Shown piece after piece: positions 14,901 to 25,933 of a stretch of 64,000 bases of DNA (position 1 is the stretch's first letter; the number at the start of each line of letters is the position of its first letter). The DNA comes from Ichthyophonus hoferi. Taxonomy: Eukaryota; Opisthokonta; Ichthyosporea; Ichthyophonida; Ichthyophonidae. A model generated the notes under the pieces. That model saw only the letters and a list, made by a program, of their open reading frames with translations, was not told the DNA's origin and did no database searches. Position numbers and translations under genes: made by a program. The stretch covers positions 1 to 64,000 of the forward strand of contig NAOQ01000411.1 in NCBI GenBank assembly GCA_002751075.1. Direction: 5' to 3'.

Positions 14901-16769
14901 CAATATCACAACTATCGTACCTTCATGATGCAGCAGGACGGTGGTATTGCAGGCCAGACTGACATCCCCGGTGGGTACGTGCCAGTAGGTGGGGCCTACA
15001 TGGTTGGTCCAGCTGACTTGGGCGATAACCTGCCGGGGCAATCGCAGGCAAACCACAGAGGGTCACTGGGAGGTAGAAGTGGTGATAACTACATGGATCA
15101 ACCCCACCGTGGGGGTGGACGCCTTAACAGTGGGCCCATGGACCAAAGCATGCAGCAACATATAATGACTGACCTACGCCAACAACAGCAGTATAATACC
15201 CGGCTTCAGATGCAGCAACAACTTCTACAGCAAAAGCAGAACCAAATGCGACAGCAGCAACAGCAATGTCTGTACCAACAACAACTACAGCAGTTACAGG
15301 TTGTCAACGGCGATAGGCAAGGGTCCACAATTGTACAGGTTCCGATGGGATTAGTTCAGCAACAGCGGGCTCTACAAGCAGCCGTAGTGACCACCGCAGG
15401 ACAACAACAACCACATATTGCAGGCCAGGGGCAACAGCGTAGAAGTATGACTGGAAACGTACATGATCAGCAGCAACAAGCGCAACAGCAGCTGGGTCAG
15501 GGGCCAAGGGGGCTAGTGAATATCAGCTACGTGCAGGCCATGCCCATGCAACAGCAGGCTGGCCACCCGACCTATGTCGCTCAGATGGGCTCCCCCAACG
15601 CCATGCAGTGTCAGTACATACAAGGTCATGCAGGTACACTCGCGTCACCTATGTATGATACCACTCAGAGAGACGTGCACATGGAGACTATGTCACGTGA
15701 TAGTAGAACACCCCAACAGTGGCCCGGGTCCTCAGCCACCCCACAGCAATGGGCTGCCCAGCAGCATGCAAACCAACTTCAACGTCAGGCACAAAATCAA
15801 CAACAGGCACAAAGCATTCCGACCGGACCAAGCACATCTAACAACCATAAGGGTAAGCAAGCATCCTTTGACCCTGAAAAGTCACCCAGCTCTACCCACG
15901 CTGTCAAGGCGGAAGGCACAGAGACAGCCGTATCTCCTTTAAAAGACTTGGCCAAGAACGGTGACTCAAGCAATGCTCGCTCACATACACCCGAGCCACA
16001 GACTAAAGAAGATGCTACTACTACTCCGGCCCACCCTGTGACTGATGGACAGGGTCCCTCTACGCCCCCACCTAGTACCTCTGCACAACCAACGCCTCTG
16101 ACTACTACTAGCTTAGACGTGAAACAAGAGCCTAGCAGTCCTTCCAAGCCAGAGAAACACGTCCCTTCTGACAAGGGACCTGAGGAAGTCAAGGAGAGTC
16201 AGACTGGGCCTGGACTTAGTAAAAATACCTCAGCGGAGAAGGCAAATAAACCTGTGGCTCCCTCCAAGACACAGCCACACACTCCACCCACTAGCCATGC
16301 TAATCATAGTGGTAGGAATCGTAGCCACTCACGCCAGGATCGTAAGGGACCTAAAAAGGGCCCTGCTCCAGGCAGCATGCAGGCTGGCCCCCAGGTGGCC
16401 CCTGGTGAGGTAGCTGCCGCCATGCACCCCTACCCAGGCCGGGCCATGGCGGGACAGGGCGCAGGACGAGGAAGATTTATGGGACATGGCATAGTGTGGC
16501 CGCAAGGGATAACACGGGGACCCCATGGACCCCTGCATGGCCCAGCCCAGGCTACCCACTGGTACCCAGGAGGGTCCTATCGCGGTGGAAGACCTCTTAA
16601 TAACCCCCGAGAGGCCCGGGGCCCACATGGACGCGATGTACGCTGCCAGTGTGGCTGGAAGGCCCCAGCCTGGTGCCCTCTGCATGGCAACGGGCAACAA
16701 CGTCAACACTATGGCCCATATAGAGATGATACTATAACTCCCCCTAAGAATACCAATGGGTCGGCTTGA
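4850..16769 (+). CDS. PRRC2: PRRC2 (BAT2-like) proline/glutamine-rich protein
   Basis: Eight exons: 4850-4961, 5274-5667, 6739-6983, 7371-7428, 8476-9695, 10269-10585, 11187-13355 and 13803-16769. All junctions keep phase and give 2493 aa, within the 2100-2900 aa range of vertebrate PRRC2A/B/C. The start has an in-frame stop just upstream. The BAT2 N-terminal domain is clear: KGKFSSLNL (residues ~15-24), GLQVIGRV (~42-49), INLPSLRAEN (~65-74), then FPALGEE (~187-193) and DDTWALDEEMDF (~480-492), each with a counterpart in human PRRC2A. A charged K/E/R helix (~748-860, beginning ESVERARVRRQLEEE) matches the family block. A pure-CAA polyglutamine tract lies at ~414-430, with further Q-rich tracts at 11420-11450, 11700-11725 and 15170-15300. 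Family members are cytoplasmic, associate with translation initiation and stress granules, and are largely disordered. A C-terminal Cys/His cluster (~2456-2470) is unusual. Introns of 312-1071 bp hold nothing recognised. Confidence 0.9.
8907..8951 (+). repeat. Pure CAA trinucleotide repeat encoding polyglutamine
   Basis: About 15 uninterrupted CAA codons in PRRC2 exon 5 encode a polyglutamine run. Unlike many polyQ tracts there are no CAG interruptions, so the DNA is a perfect microsatellite and is expected to vary in length between alleles. Confidence 0.9.
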
Positions 16770-17079
16770 TCATTCTACGTTTACTGCCAGCCCCCTTTGC
16801 TTAATGTTAATCAGCCCAAGAATGTGATTGATTGTAGTTAGATACTGTTTGGTTTGTTGAGTTTAATCCTTAGATTATGTTACTTACACTATTATTTTTT
16901 TGGGCTGGTGAATAGGATTGTTCCGACTGGATGAAAGATATGTGGTTGTCTTGTGATAGCTGTGTTATTACTATTTTACAATGCCTTGGGTCTTTTATGG
17001 TTGTATAAATGTTGTTTTAATTTAATGTAATTGCGAATGTTGTATACTTCAAATATACCTCTGGCGTACAGAACTAGCT

Positions 17080-17085
17080 AATAAA
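17080..17085 (+). terminator. Poly(A) signal of PRRC2
   Basis: A canonical AATAAA about 310 bp after the PRRC2 stop codon, within AT-rich 3' untranslated sequence. It is the first such hexamer on this strand after the stop and before the convergent SDR gene, so transcription probably ends near 17100. Confidence 0.55.
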
Positions 17086-17105
17086 TGCCAAGTTATATGC
17101 TTATA

Positions 17106-17707
17106 GTAATAACGCTGTGTGGAAGTATATATAGAAGTCTTCATTTATCTATCCCTAGCTATTTTAACTAGAGTAGTAGTCTCTTGAGCACATACGTGGA
17201 TACAGTAATGTTTGAGAGGTAGTCAAGGGTTATCTATCTCTTTAACGTTCCTATTCTTATATTGGTATCTGTAGCATACTTAGACAATGACCTAATGTTA
17301 ATCAATACTCGGGAATTACCAAAGTTAAGGCCATGATGCTATGGGCTACATAGTTGTGGTTACAATTCTACTTGGTTAATGTAATATCTGTTGCATCCTT
17401 TCGGAATTTTATTCATTGGTGTGGTAAGGAGCCAGCCTTACAGGCATATACTTTTGTATAAAATGTATGCATCTGTATGTATACATTTGCATATAGGCAG
17501 GGGCCAGCGAACCGGGAATACAACCCAATACACTATGCCACTATGTTAAAACCTAAGACTATTAGGGAATGCATTTATGAAAGGGATTATTACTGGGGGC
17601 TGTGAGGGGAGATACTACCAGATAAAACAAGAACATCTGTTTATAACAAAATACATTTAAGATGGCTGTACATGAGTTAGTTGGGCCGGTAATCCTATCC
17701 ACTCAGG
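17106..17707. other. Intergenic spacer between convergent genes
   Basis: This spacer separates the 3' ends of PRRC2 (+) and the SDR42E1-like gene (-). It is AT-rich with scattered stops and no open frame of note. No canonical poly(A) hexamer for the minus-strand gene was recognised, so that gene's 3' end is not fixed. Confidence 0.5.
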
Positions 17708-18719
17708 CTACAGCAATTGGAGGCCCAGTGCTAGTATGGCCATGGCCAATAGTAGCCCGAGGAGAGCCATTGGTGATAGGGTGTAGGGTGGGCTTGATAA
17801 GGCTCTGGTCTGCTCCACCTTCTGAAGGTGGGCCACTGTGCGACGCATGCCTACCTCCATGCTAACAATTGGCTCGTAGCCCAGATCTTTCCTTATGTTA
17901 TCCTGCGAGGCGGGGGGGAGTAGTGGGTATAGGTATAACGAACATGCCAATAGAGTCACTCCAATACTGCATATAAGTTTCATATATAATCGGTAGGCAT
18001 GGGCCATAGAATAAGAAAAGGATTCAATGGAAGGGAAATCATGAAAGAAAATGACTGGTAGAGTGGAACAATTAGTATGAAGTAGAATGAGAAAGAGAGG
18101 GAGTAAGAACCTGTTTGAAATAATGGGTAACACCGATCTTGTTGACCTCCGCACGGGTAAGCAGGGGCTGGAAATTATAGATAGGCCCGATTAGCCTGCC
18201 GGAATAGTTATGGTGGTGTCAGTGTTAATGTATGTATTTATATCCTATATGCAGTTGGAGGCAGGTGTACACAGTTATCAGTGAGCATGCATGTTTTTCT
18301 ATGTAAAGATAAATGGGCCAAGGGAAACAGGCGTGATGTACAGTATTACAGGCAATGAATAAGAATCTCTATGAATAAAAGACACTAATATGGGCATCTG
18401 TGCCATGTTCCACAATTATCCCAATACTATCACAACAGGGTAATTCCCTATCAAGTAGATACATTTTACACACCTATGAAGCATTTCAATCACAATGGCC
18501 AAGTAGAATGCCACTATGTAGGGTATCCTTATGGTGGGGTATGTATAGCCTAGGCCTTCTATGACTGGACGAAAGAATTGGAAGTTATTGATGGGACATG
18601 CATCCGATACGAAGTAAGGTTTGCCTGTGGCAGGACCCTGAAGGTATGAGCAAACGTTAAGATCATCATGGTGCCATATCTTATGCTACCTATCCTTGCA
18701 ATAGTAGTTATAGGTACTA

Positions 18720-18751
<32 letters not shown>

Positions 18752-21700
18752 AGTCAGATATAAATCTAGTCTGCAGTATTCTGGTTAGATTCTTGCCCCT
18801 TAACCTGTTTTTCACATTAATCAAAAAGGGAAACAGGCGATTGAAAATAATGAATGGGGACACACAATCAGGGAGATACTCAGCATGGCCATACGGGAAT
18901 CATGAAAAGATTTGGCTTGAGGTGAAGAGAAGTATAGTTTTAAAACAAAGAATAGCTGGAAAGAGGTGTGATGTCTAGGGTGAAGAGACTAACCTTTGGG
19001 CCTAGTGCGAGAAAGGCAAGCAGATGGGCATGCACAGCATTATCCACTGCAGGGGAGATAAGATTAAAGAGGGAGGCAGAGACGGTCCAGATGTTTTTTA
19101 TATATAATAACAATGGATCGAGTTCGTTGTGTAGTGGTTCAGAAAGAAACTTCATAATATACTCTATTTTAAAGGACTTTATATGAAGACTACTAGTAGG
19201 TTTTATGGCTTATGACATAGACGGGTTAAATCCATGGCTGACACCTAGCCAATTGTATTATGAAGGATACGTGTAGAGTATTCAAGTAGTTACCTAGTAT
19301 AAATGGGTGGCGTGCACATAGAGAACCAATCAATTGCCTAGGCATTCAGCCGTATTCTGTTAGGATTATTTCTTTATCTAAATCATAGAAATATATATAA
19401 ATATTCTTGTACTTTCCCCCATCATTTAAACATTCTTCTCTGTCCTTTACCAATCAAAAATTGTACAGGACCTAAATATACAGATCAGAAAAAAATGCAG
19501 GTGTGGACCAATAAACAGCTCTCATTGGTTACTATGGATACCTATCACATCGGGAACGTCCACTGCCCTATCAACAACAAATATCTACCGTGGTCTTTTA
19601 ACTCAATTTACCATAAATAAACTCGCATTTGTTGCTCTCAGAACCAATCACAAATCGGAACAGGCCAGCTCTTAGGTTTGACTGGACCATATCCCATCCA
19701 CGTGTTACTATTGGGTAATCTTATTGTGATCTGCAAATGAAATTATCCCTACTGCTTTGTATTCTAAGTAATCACTCTTCCCTGTGGCTATAATAATCTC
19801 CTATTGGCCGTCCCACTCACATGCACACATTCACTCTGAGCTCTCCTCTTTATCAGACCTTCCCCACTGTGATGTCCTACCTTCTACCCTATCATGACAG
19901 CCCACCAATCATGCATGCCCTGTTGGTAACGTACCACTATGCGGGGCAGGTGCCTCTCCTCTCCATCACCATAGAGTCCAGCTATTCGCAGAGCACATGT
20001 ACGAAGGGAGGGGTCAGATGAGCCGAGCAGTAGCTGTATTAGCCTATAGTCAGTATATGATAGGGTGTCCATGCAGTTACATTCATTATGCCTTCCTCCT
20101 TTTCTGCACTTACATATATACTAACCATGATAAATATCATAGTTCTAGTAGCATTGTATTTAGTCTACTTTTCAATAACATAAACACTAATGTACCCTAT
20201 ATCAAATGATACAGGCAATATGATAGTCCAATAGTATAAGTTGGTCTACTTGTGTGGTTAGCCTTGATTGAAGCAAATATTATATGGATAGGTAGGTAGG
20301 TAGGAGATGGATAATACATACGGGTGCATAAAAGTGTAGCCTCCATGGAAAATAGTGTTTTAAATTTTAAACACTATATTAAAACAAAGTAATAAAGAAA
20401 GTAAACAAGTAAAGAGAGAATTTTCTACCAGTCTATCACTCCATATATATTACTAACCGCCTAACCTTCTATTTCAAGCCAACAACTACAGGCAATATAA
20501 AGGTTAACTAGAAAGATCAAAGGCAGATAATACATATATAGGCCTACCTGTTCAGCTAGTGACTTCGACTTGCTGTAGTTGTCACAGTGACGTGCAAGAG
20601 GAAGGTACGGCAAAGATTCATCTCCGTTAATGATTGGCCAGCTGCCAAACACTACATTGGTGGTACTGGTAATAGAAAAGACGTAAGAGTTGTTTCCATT
20701 GATTGTTATCTCTGTCTGGTATGGTCTATAACTATACCTTCTCATTCTAACAGTTCCTACCCTGGTGAGGCTCTATTGTGGGTTTGCATTGCCTAACCAT
20801 AGCTTATCTACTATTTTTTTGATGCAAGCTATTCCCCTCAATGCGATTCTACCCTATGGCATACTCTCCACATTATTCTCACAATTTGAAACTAGTGGTA
20901 TACGGAACAACAAGAGACTGAGAAAAACAAAGGGGAAAATGCTAATATTATCATATGCATTTATACCTATCATTATATTGAACCTGGGTAGCGGGTGCCT
21001 ACATAGGCCATTAAGTTAGTATAAGGGCGCTAAGATGTCTTGAACTCCCATAATTCTTTATCTCTTTCTCCTTTTTCCTTTACTAATTTCTACTACAGAA
21101 TATAAAGTGTATTTGTGAATGAACAAGCGCTTGTGTGAGTATGTAGTTGCATTCAATGACAGGTACTAGACGCTAAGCAGATCAAAAAACAAAGTTAGTT
21201 GCAGATTAGCAGATCAAATGTAACTACAGTAATAGGTAGAGTAATGTGCACTGTATCTCGCCTACTTACTTACCTGGTATACACAAGTCTCTCCACACCC
21301 ATCTTACGGCATGTGTCTACTATGACTCGAGTCCCTGTTCCATTGTCAACCAATCAGACTCGTTTTGTGGCATTTATTATTTATCTCTATGCAAGTAAAG
21401 GATATATTCTTATTGAACCATTGAAATGGGATATGATTGGGGCCCAAGGTATAATTGGGCTGGTGATTGGCTTCTAAAATTGTATGTCTTTAAATAGGGT
21501 CGTCTCATTGGATCCCATAGAACACAACTAGAAAATGGGTTGCTTATAGTATAGGGGACCTAAAAGAGATCTCTTATTGGATGGTTTGTATTATTCATTC
21601 TGTCTAGCTATAGGGGAGCAACCGTTTGATAGGTGGAATATCACATAATTGTTCACTAATATATTGGGCATATTGGGAGTAGTGCCACGTGTTTTTGTTC

Positions 21701-23276
21701 TTGACTCGTTTTAAAGCTCAATTACACCTAATCTAAATTAGCTTATATAAATATTAAAAATAATAATTAACCCATACAGAGATAATGATGCAGCTGTAAC
21801 CTACATCGAACAAGCAAGAAAGAATATATATCTTCATGACTTTCTGCCAAAGAAAAGATATGATTATGAGCCATAGGGTTTCAATAAATAGCTCAGATAT
21901 TGTATACGGTATGCTGCATATACTTGACGGTGGCAGGCCAATATAGGGAAAGTATAAACAAAAAGAAAAGGAAAAGGTTTGGGAGTACTGATGATGGTAG
22001 TCAATGACTATCAGCCATTATTTTGTCAAGGGGGCTGACAATTCACCACTTACCACCCACATTCACGGCAAAGATCTTATCTGCTTTTAATTGCTCCCTC
22101 CCACTCATCCCTGCAATAATTATTACGTCATTAGCCTAGGTATCCAATCATATTCATAAGCTTTTCGAGATGATGCTGACGATTGATCAATTAAAATAGT
22201 CGACCATGTATACAGGTAGGGGCATATAAGCAGCGACGTAATGGATGTGTGGGTGTATAAAATGCATGTTGTACCCCTACACATCAATGCATATGTATAT
22301 TTCATACCTCGGAAGGTTAATAGAAATATTTTCTTCATATCACAAGAAATATGTTCCACGAAACTACCACGAGACCACTATACGACATCTCTCCCTCTCT
22401 CTCTCTTTTTCCTTCTCTATTTCTCCCTTCCACAGCACAATACCCAGAATCTTTCCAAACAAACTCACACATTAAAACATCGTCTCTTTCTCCACCTCCC
22501 ATAGCCCATAGTTTTGACATAAATACCAACCGAAGGAGGCGATATGAAAAACAGTAGATACTCCAGCCATAGCCTCTTCAACATCCTTCTCCTTGGTAAT
22601 ATCCCCCGTAAAAAAAGAGATACAGCCCTGTTTCTCACTAGCAATATAGCCCATGATGTTAGGAATAAATAAGTATAAGGAATGAAACATAGACCAGAAA
22701 GACGTGATAAAGAGCGGAAGAGGGAGATGGAGAGAGAGAAATATGTAAAGAAGGAGGCAGGGAGAATAGATAATATGAAAGAAAAGAAAAAAGGAACAAG
22801 GCGTATATGAGCTAGGTTACAAAACATAGAAATGAACATGAAATAAAATATGAAAAATGAAAACTAAAAAAAGAAAGAAATGGAATATGCGTAGAAGTAT
22901 GATAAAATAATGATAATAATTAGTAAGAATAAAATTGAAAAGTAGAATAGTTAAAGGTGTATCTTGTTTACCTTACATTTTATGCCTACGTGTAAATACG
23001 TAAGTAGTGTATGACTGTGTAAGTTGCATACTAGGATAGTAATAGAAGGTGTGGTGTTGAATATGTTTGCTGGTATCTGTATCCATACAGTTACCACAAT
23101 AAAACCTACCCATCAATTCCTTCTGAACAAGGGCAAGCCCTAACATCTAACAAGTTGACCTTCCTGGCGCCTAAGGCTACAAGTTTTTGACATAACCGGA
23201 GACCCAAATAGCCACCACCACCTGTGATAAGAAACCCTTTTTCTTTCGCAATAGCCTCTTTCAATGGTATCTCCAT
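17708..23276 (-). CDS. SDR42E1: SDR42E1-like short-chain dehydrogenase/reductase
   Basis: Eleven minus-strand exons: 23276-23110, 22637-22531, 22110-22054, 21334-21274, 20665-20548, 20033-19888, 19337-19294, 19046-18994, 18637-18474, 18195-18111 and 17902-17708. They total 399 codons, giving 398 aa against 393 for human SDR42E1. The Rossmann motif GGGGYLG lies at ~19-25. Further conserved blocks are GDITKEKDVEEA, FHIASFGMSGREQL, ERLVYTSTTNVVFG, GDESLPYLPL, the catalytic YSKSK (Y161, K165), LRTCALRIAGLYGDGEERHLPRI, VDNAVHAH, YNFQPLLTRAEV and GVTHYF. The last ~20 residues form a hydrophobic anchor, as in the human protein. Relatives of the 3-beta-HSD group act NAD(P)-dependently on sterol-like alcohols at the ER membrane; the exact substrate is unknown. 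Exon 19337-19294 is the least certain: its phases fit but its residues match the family poorly. Confidence 0.88.
18719..18752. repeat. (TA)n(TG)n microsatellite
   Basis: About ten TA units followed by five TG units in an intron of the SDR42E1-like gene, between its 18637-18474 and 19046-18994 exons. No other function is visible. Confidence 0.9.
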
Positions 23277-25069
23277 AATTACGAATATCTTTTCAGAAAG
23301 AAGGTAAATATGGAGTGTAAAGATAAATAGAGGTTCACTGCTGATATCTCTATAGCTTGCTGTAGTTGGGTCAAGCAGTAGTTATAAATTGTTTACTCTA
23401 TTGCGGGTATATTTGACAAGCAATGATATATCTATATATTAACCCGAATAAACAACTAAATGGCAGCTTAAGTGAAAGTTGTGAAATTTGCGAGACAATT
23501 CCATTGGCTAGGAGCACACTATTCTAATCGTAGATCAACAAACTCAACAATTATAATTATTATAATAGCAGTTTTTATTGCCTAATGCTCACTATTTCAT
23601 TAATTGATTGGCTGTTTTAATCACACCATATCTGGCTATAAAATATTGCAGTTTTATTTATTATCGCGCCAATAAATAAAGTGTGTAGAATTATTAGTAT
23701 TTAATATTTAATATGTACTATAAAAGGCAGTTATTACCCAAACATAACTCAATCTGGAGCAATGATTATGCATAACCTATAGTAGGATAAAGGAAGTAAT
23801 AATAACAGCATTATGTACTAAACATAAATGTACACTTTGATTATCTTCCAATATGTACTTTAATTTAATTAAAACATGCGTTTAATTCTGAGCCGACACC
23901 CAACTTACCATTGTCATGGTCTAAAGTTTTTGAATGCATGTTTGAGAGGTGGACGAGTATAAGAGCATCTAGGTACCGGAAAACAATTACCAGATAAGCC
24001 AGTGCCCATATTCGTTTTGATCGTATATTTCTATGGCTAAACCCCACAAGAAAATGGGCATGGCCAGTTCCTAGCAATTGGTCTAGTACTCAGTGAACAG
24101 CTCAGTGAACAGCTCAAAAGTAAATAAACACCAAATAAGCATTTTGATTATAAAAATAAAACAAAAAACAAAATAGAATAATAGAGCAAACTGAAAAAGG
24201 AAAAAAGCCAAAAAAAAAATAATAATAAAGAGGAAATTGAAAAAAGAAAAAAAAGAAAAAAGCGAAATAGTGTGATAAAGAGCAAATTTAAAGAAATTTA
24301 CGTCTTTGTTATTTTTATCAGAGGAATTGTATTTTCTCTTGATTAACAATTTTTTAAAGATATGTAAGTAAAAAAATATACAATAGTAAAAAAATGTGCT
24401 TTTAAATTTTTTAAAAAATTTTTCTCATTATTCTATTTTGTGTTTTATATTAGATTTATATTCAAAATGTCTATTTATTGTTGAGCTGCCATTTATATGA
24501 TTTCTTGAATTATTTCCGAGTATTATAGCCGTAGGTCTCTGTCATTGGCTGGTTCAATTTAGATCTTGGAGTGGCATTTAACACCAATCAACCGATTGCT
24601 TTTCCAGACAGACTACATAATGTAATAATAATTGCTAATAATATTAAATGATTATAGCTATATAAAGAAACATAAATAAACTAATTATCCCTGTTTTAGC
24701 ATTTAGGTTTAAAATAAATGTAGGATATCGCAATTACATTGGTTCTTAACAAAAGCATATATCATCATTGTAGGTGCTTATAGCCTCCCCGGCTTGATTA
24801 CAATTAATTAATATCCCTTTTGATGGACTAATAATTGTAATCTTAATTCATTGACATCCAGTTTACTCATATCTTTTCCATAATCTTAAAGCTATATTTT
24901 TCATTTTGTACACTGTATTGTTGCACCGAACTCTATTGGTAGAAAAAAAAAATAGGCTTATTTCTATTACCGCAAGTTTTTATAATATTCATAGATAAGA
25001 CCCTGCCCAAAGTGTAACCAGGTCCGACAGTAGAGAACTAGTAGACTCAACAGTCAATATTATTCAATA
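23277..25069. other. Intergenic region upstream of the SDR42E1-like gene
   Basis: AT-rich DNA between two minus-strand genes. Near 23660 is the word ttatcgcgccaataaat, which joins an E2F-like GCGCC core to a CCAAT box about 390 bp upstream of the SDR start; a promoter role is speculative. At 24083-24120 a short tandem copy (cagtgaacagct twice) precedes an A-rich low-complexity run to about 24260. Repeat copy B lies at 24300-24700. Open frames here are short and look non-coding. Confidence 0.5.
24300..24700 (+). repeat. Diverged dispersed repeat, copy B
   Basis: Two parts link this stretch to other copies. The left part (ctcttgattaacaattttt; then tgtctatttattg and attatttccg) matches 63240-63460. 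The right part (cattggctggttcaattt onward) matches 385-550. The order of shared words is the same, so one old element of roughly 400 bp or more is likely. No coding capacity is visible; it could be a MITE-type non-autonomous DNA transposon, but the ends are not defined here. Confidence 0.5.
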
Positions 25070-25211
25070 TTATAACTTATTTTATTGCTTTCAGATGCAG
25101 ATAGATAACCTACAAACTACAGGGCATTACGTTTTGTAACTGCCACGCTAAATTACGTTTGTGTCCTAACTAATCCTAATTCTCCTTGACCTTAATGTCA
25201 AGGATGCAATC
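25070..25211 (+). repeat. Left copy of 142-bp gap-flanking duplication
   Basis: These 142 bases, from ttataacttatttta to aaggatgcaatc, are repeated without visible change at 25792-25933 on the other side of the N gap. The final part contains the last 36 bases of the CYP710-like coding region in antisense, truncated at the gap edge. The pattern suggests overlapping contig ends rather than a biological duplication. Confidence 0.9.
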
Positions 25212-25791
25212 NNNNNNNNNNNNNNNNNNNNNNNNNNNNNNNNNNNNNNNNNNNNNNNNNNNNNNNNNNNNNNNNNNNNNNNNNNNNNNNNNNNNNNNNN
25301 NNNNNNNNNNNNNNNNNNNNNNNNNNNNNNNNNNNNNNNNNNNNNNNNNNNNNNNNNNNNNNNNNNNNNNNNNNNNNNNNNNNNNNNNNNNNNNNNNNNN
25401 NNNNNNNNNNNNNNNNNNNNNNNNNNNNNNNNNNNNNNNNNNNNNNNNNNNNNNNNNNNNNNNNNNNNNNNNNNNNNNNNNNNNNNNNNNNNNNNNNNNN
25501 NNNNNNNNNNNNNNNNNNNNNNNNNNNNNNNNNNNNNNNNNNNNNNNNNNNNNNNNNNNNNNNNNNNNNNNNNNNNNNNNNNNNNNNNNNNNNNNNNNNN
25601 NNNNNNNNNNNNNNNNNNNNNNNNNNNNNNNNNNNNNNNNNNNNNNNNNNNNNNNNNNNNNNNNNNNNNNNNNNNNNNNNNNNNNNNNNNNNNNNNNNNN
25701 NNNNNNNNNNNNNNNNNNNNNNNNNNNNNNNNNNNNNNNNNNNNNNNNNNNNNNNNNNNNNNNNNNNNNNNNNNNNNNNNNNNNNNNNNNN
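25212..25791. other. Assembly gap (580 N)
   Basis: A run of 580 N bases. Because identical 142-bp sequence bounds it on both sides, the gap may contain no real DNA: the two contigs probably overlap and should be merged. Confidence 0.95.
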
Positions 25792-25933
25792 TTATAACTT
25801 ATTTTATTGCTTTCAGATGCAGATAGATAACCTACAAACTACAGGGCATTACGTTTTGTAACTGCCACGCTAAATTACGTTTGTGTCCTAACTAATCCTA
25901 ATTCTCCTTGACCTTAATGTCAAGGATGCAATC
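25792..25933 (+). repeat. Right copy of 142-bp gap-flanking duplication
   Basis: Identical to 25070-25211 as far as can be read. It includes the 3' end and stop of the CYP710-like gene and a minus-strand AATAAA (25808-25803) about 90 bp past that stop, a plausible poly(A) signal. Confidence 0.9.

Noticed and set aside
25186-25797. Open frame of 203 codons across the gap
   Set aside because: It consists almost wholly of unknown residues from the N run and is an artefact.
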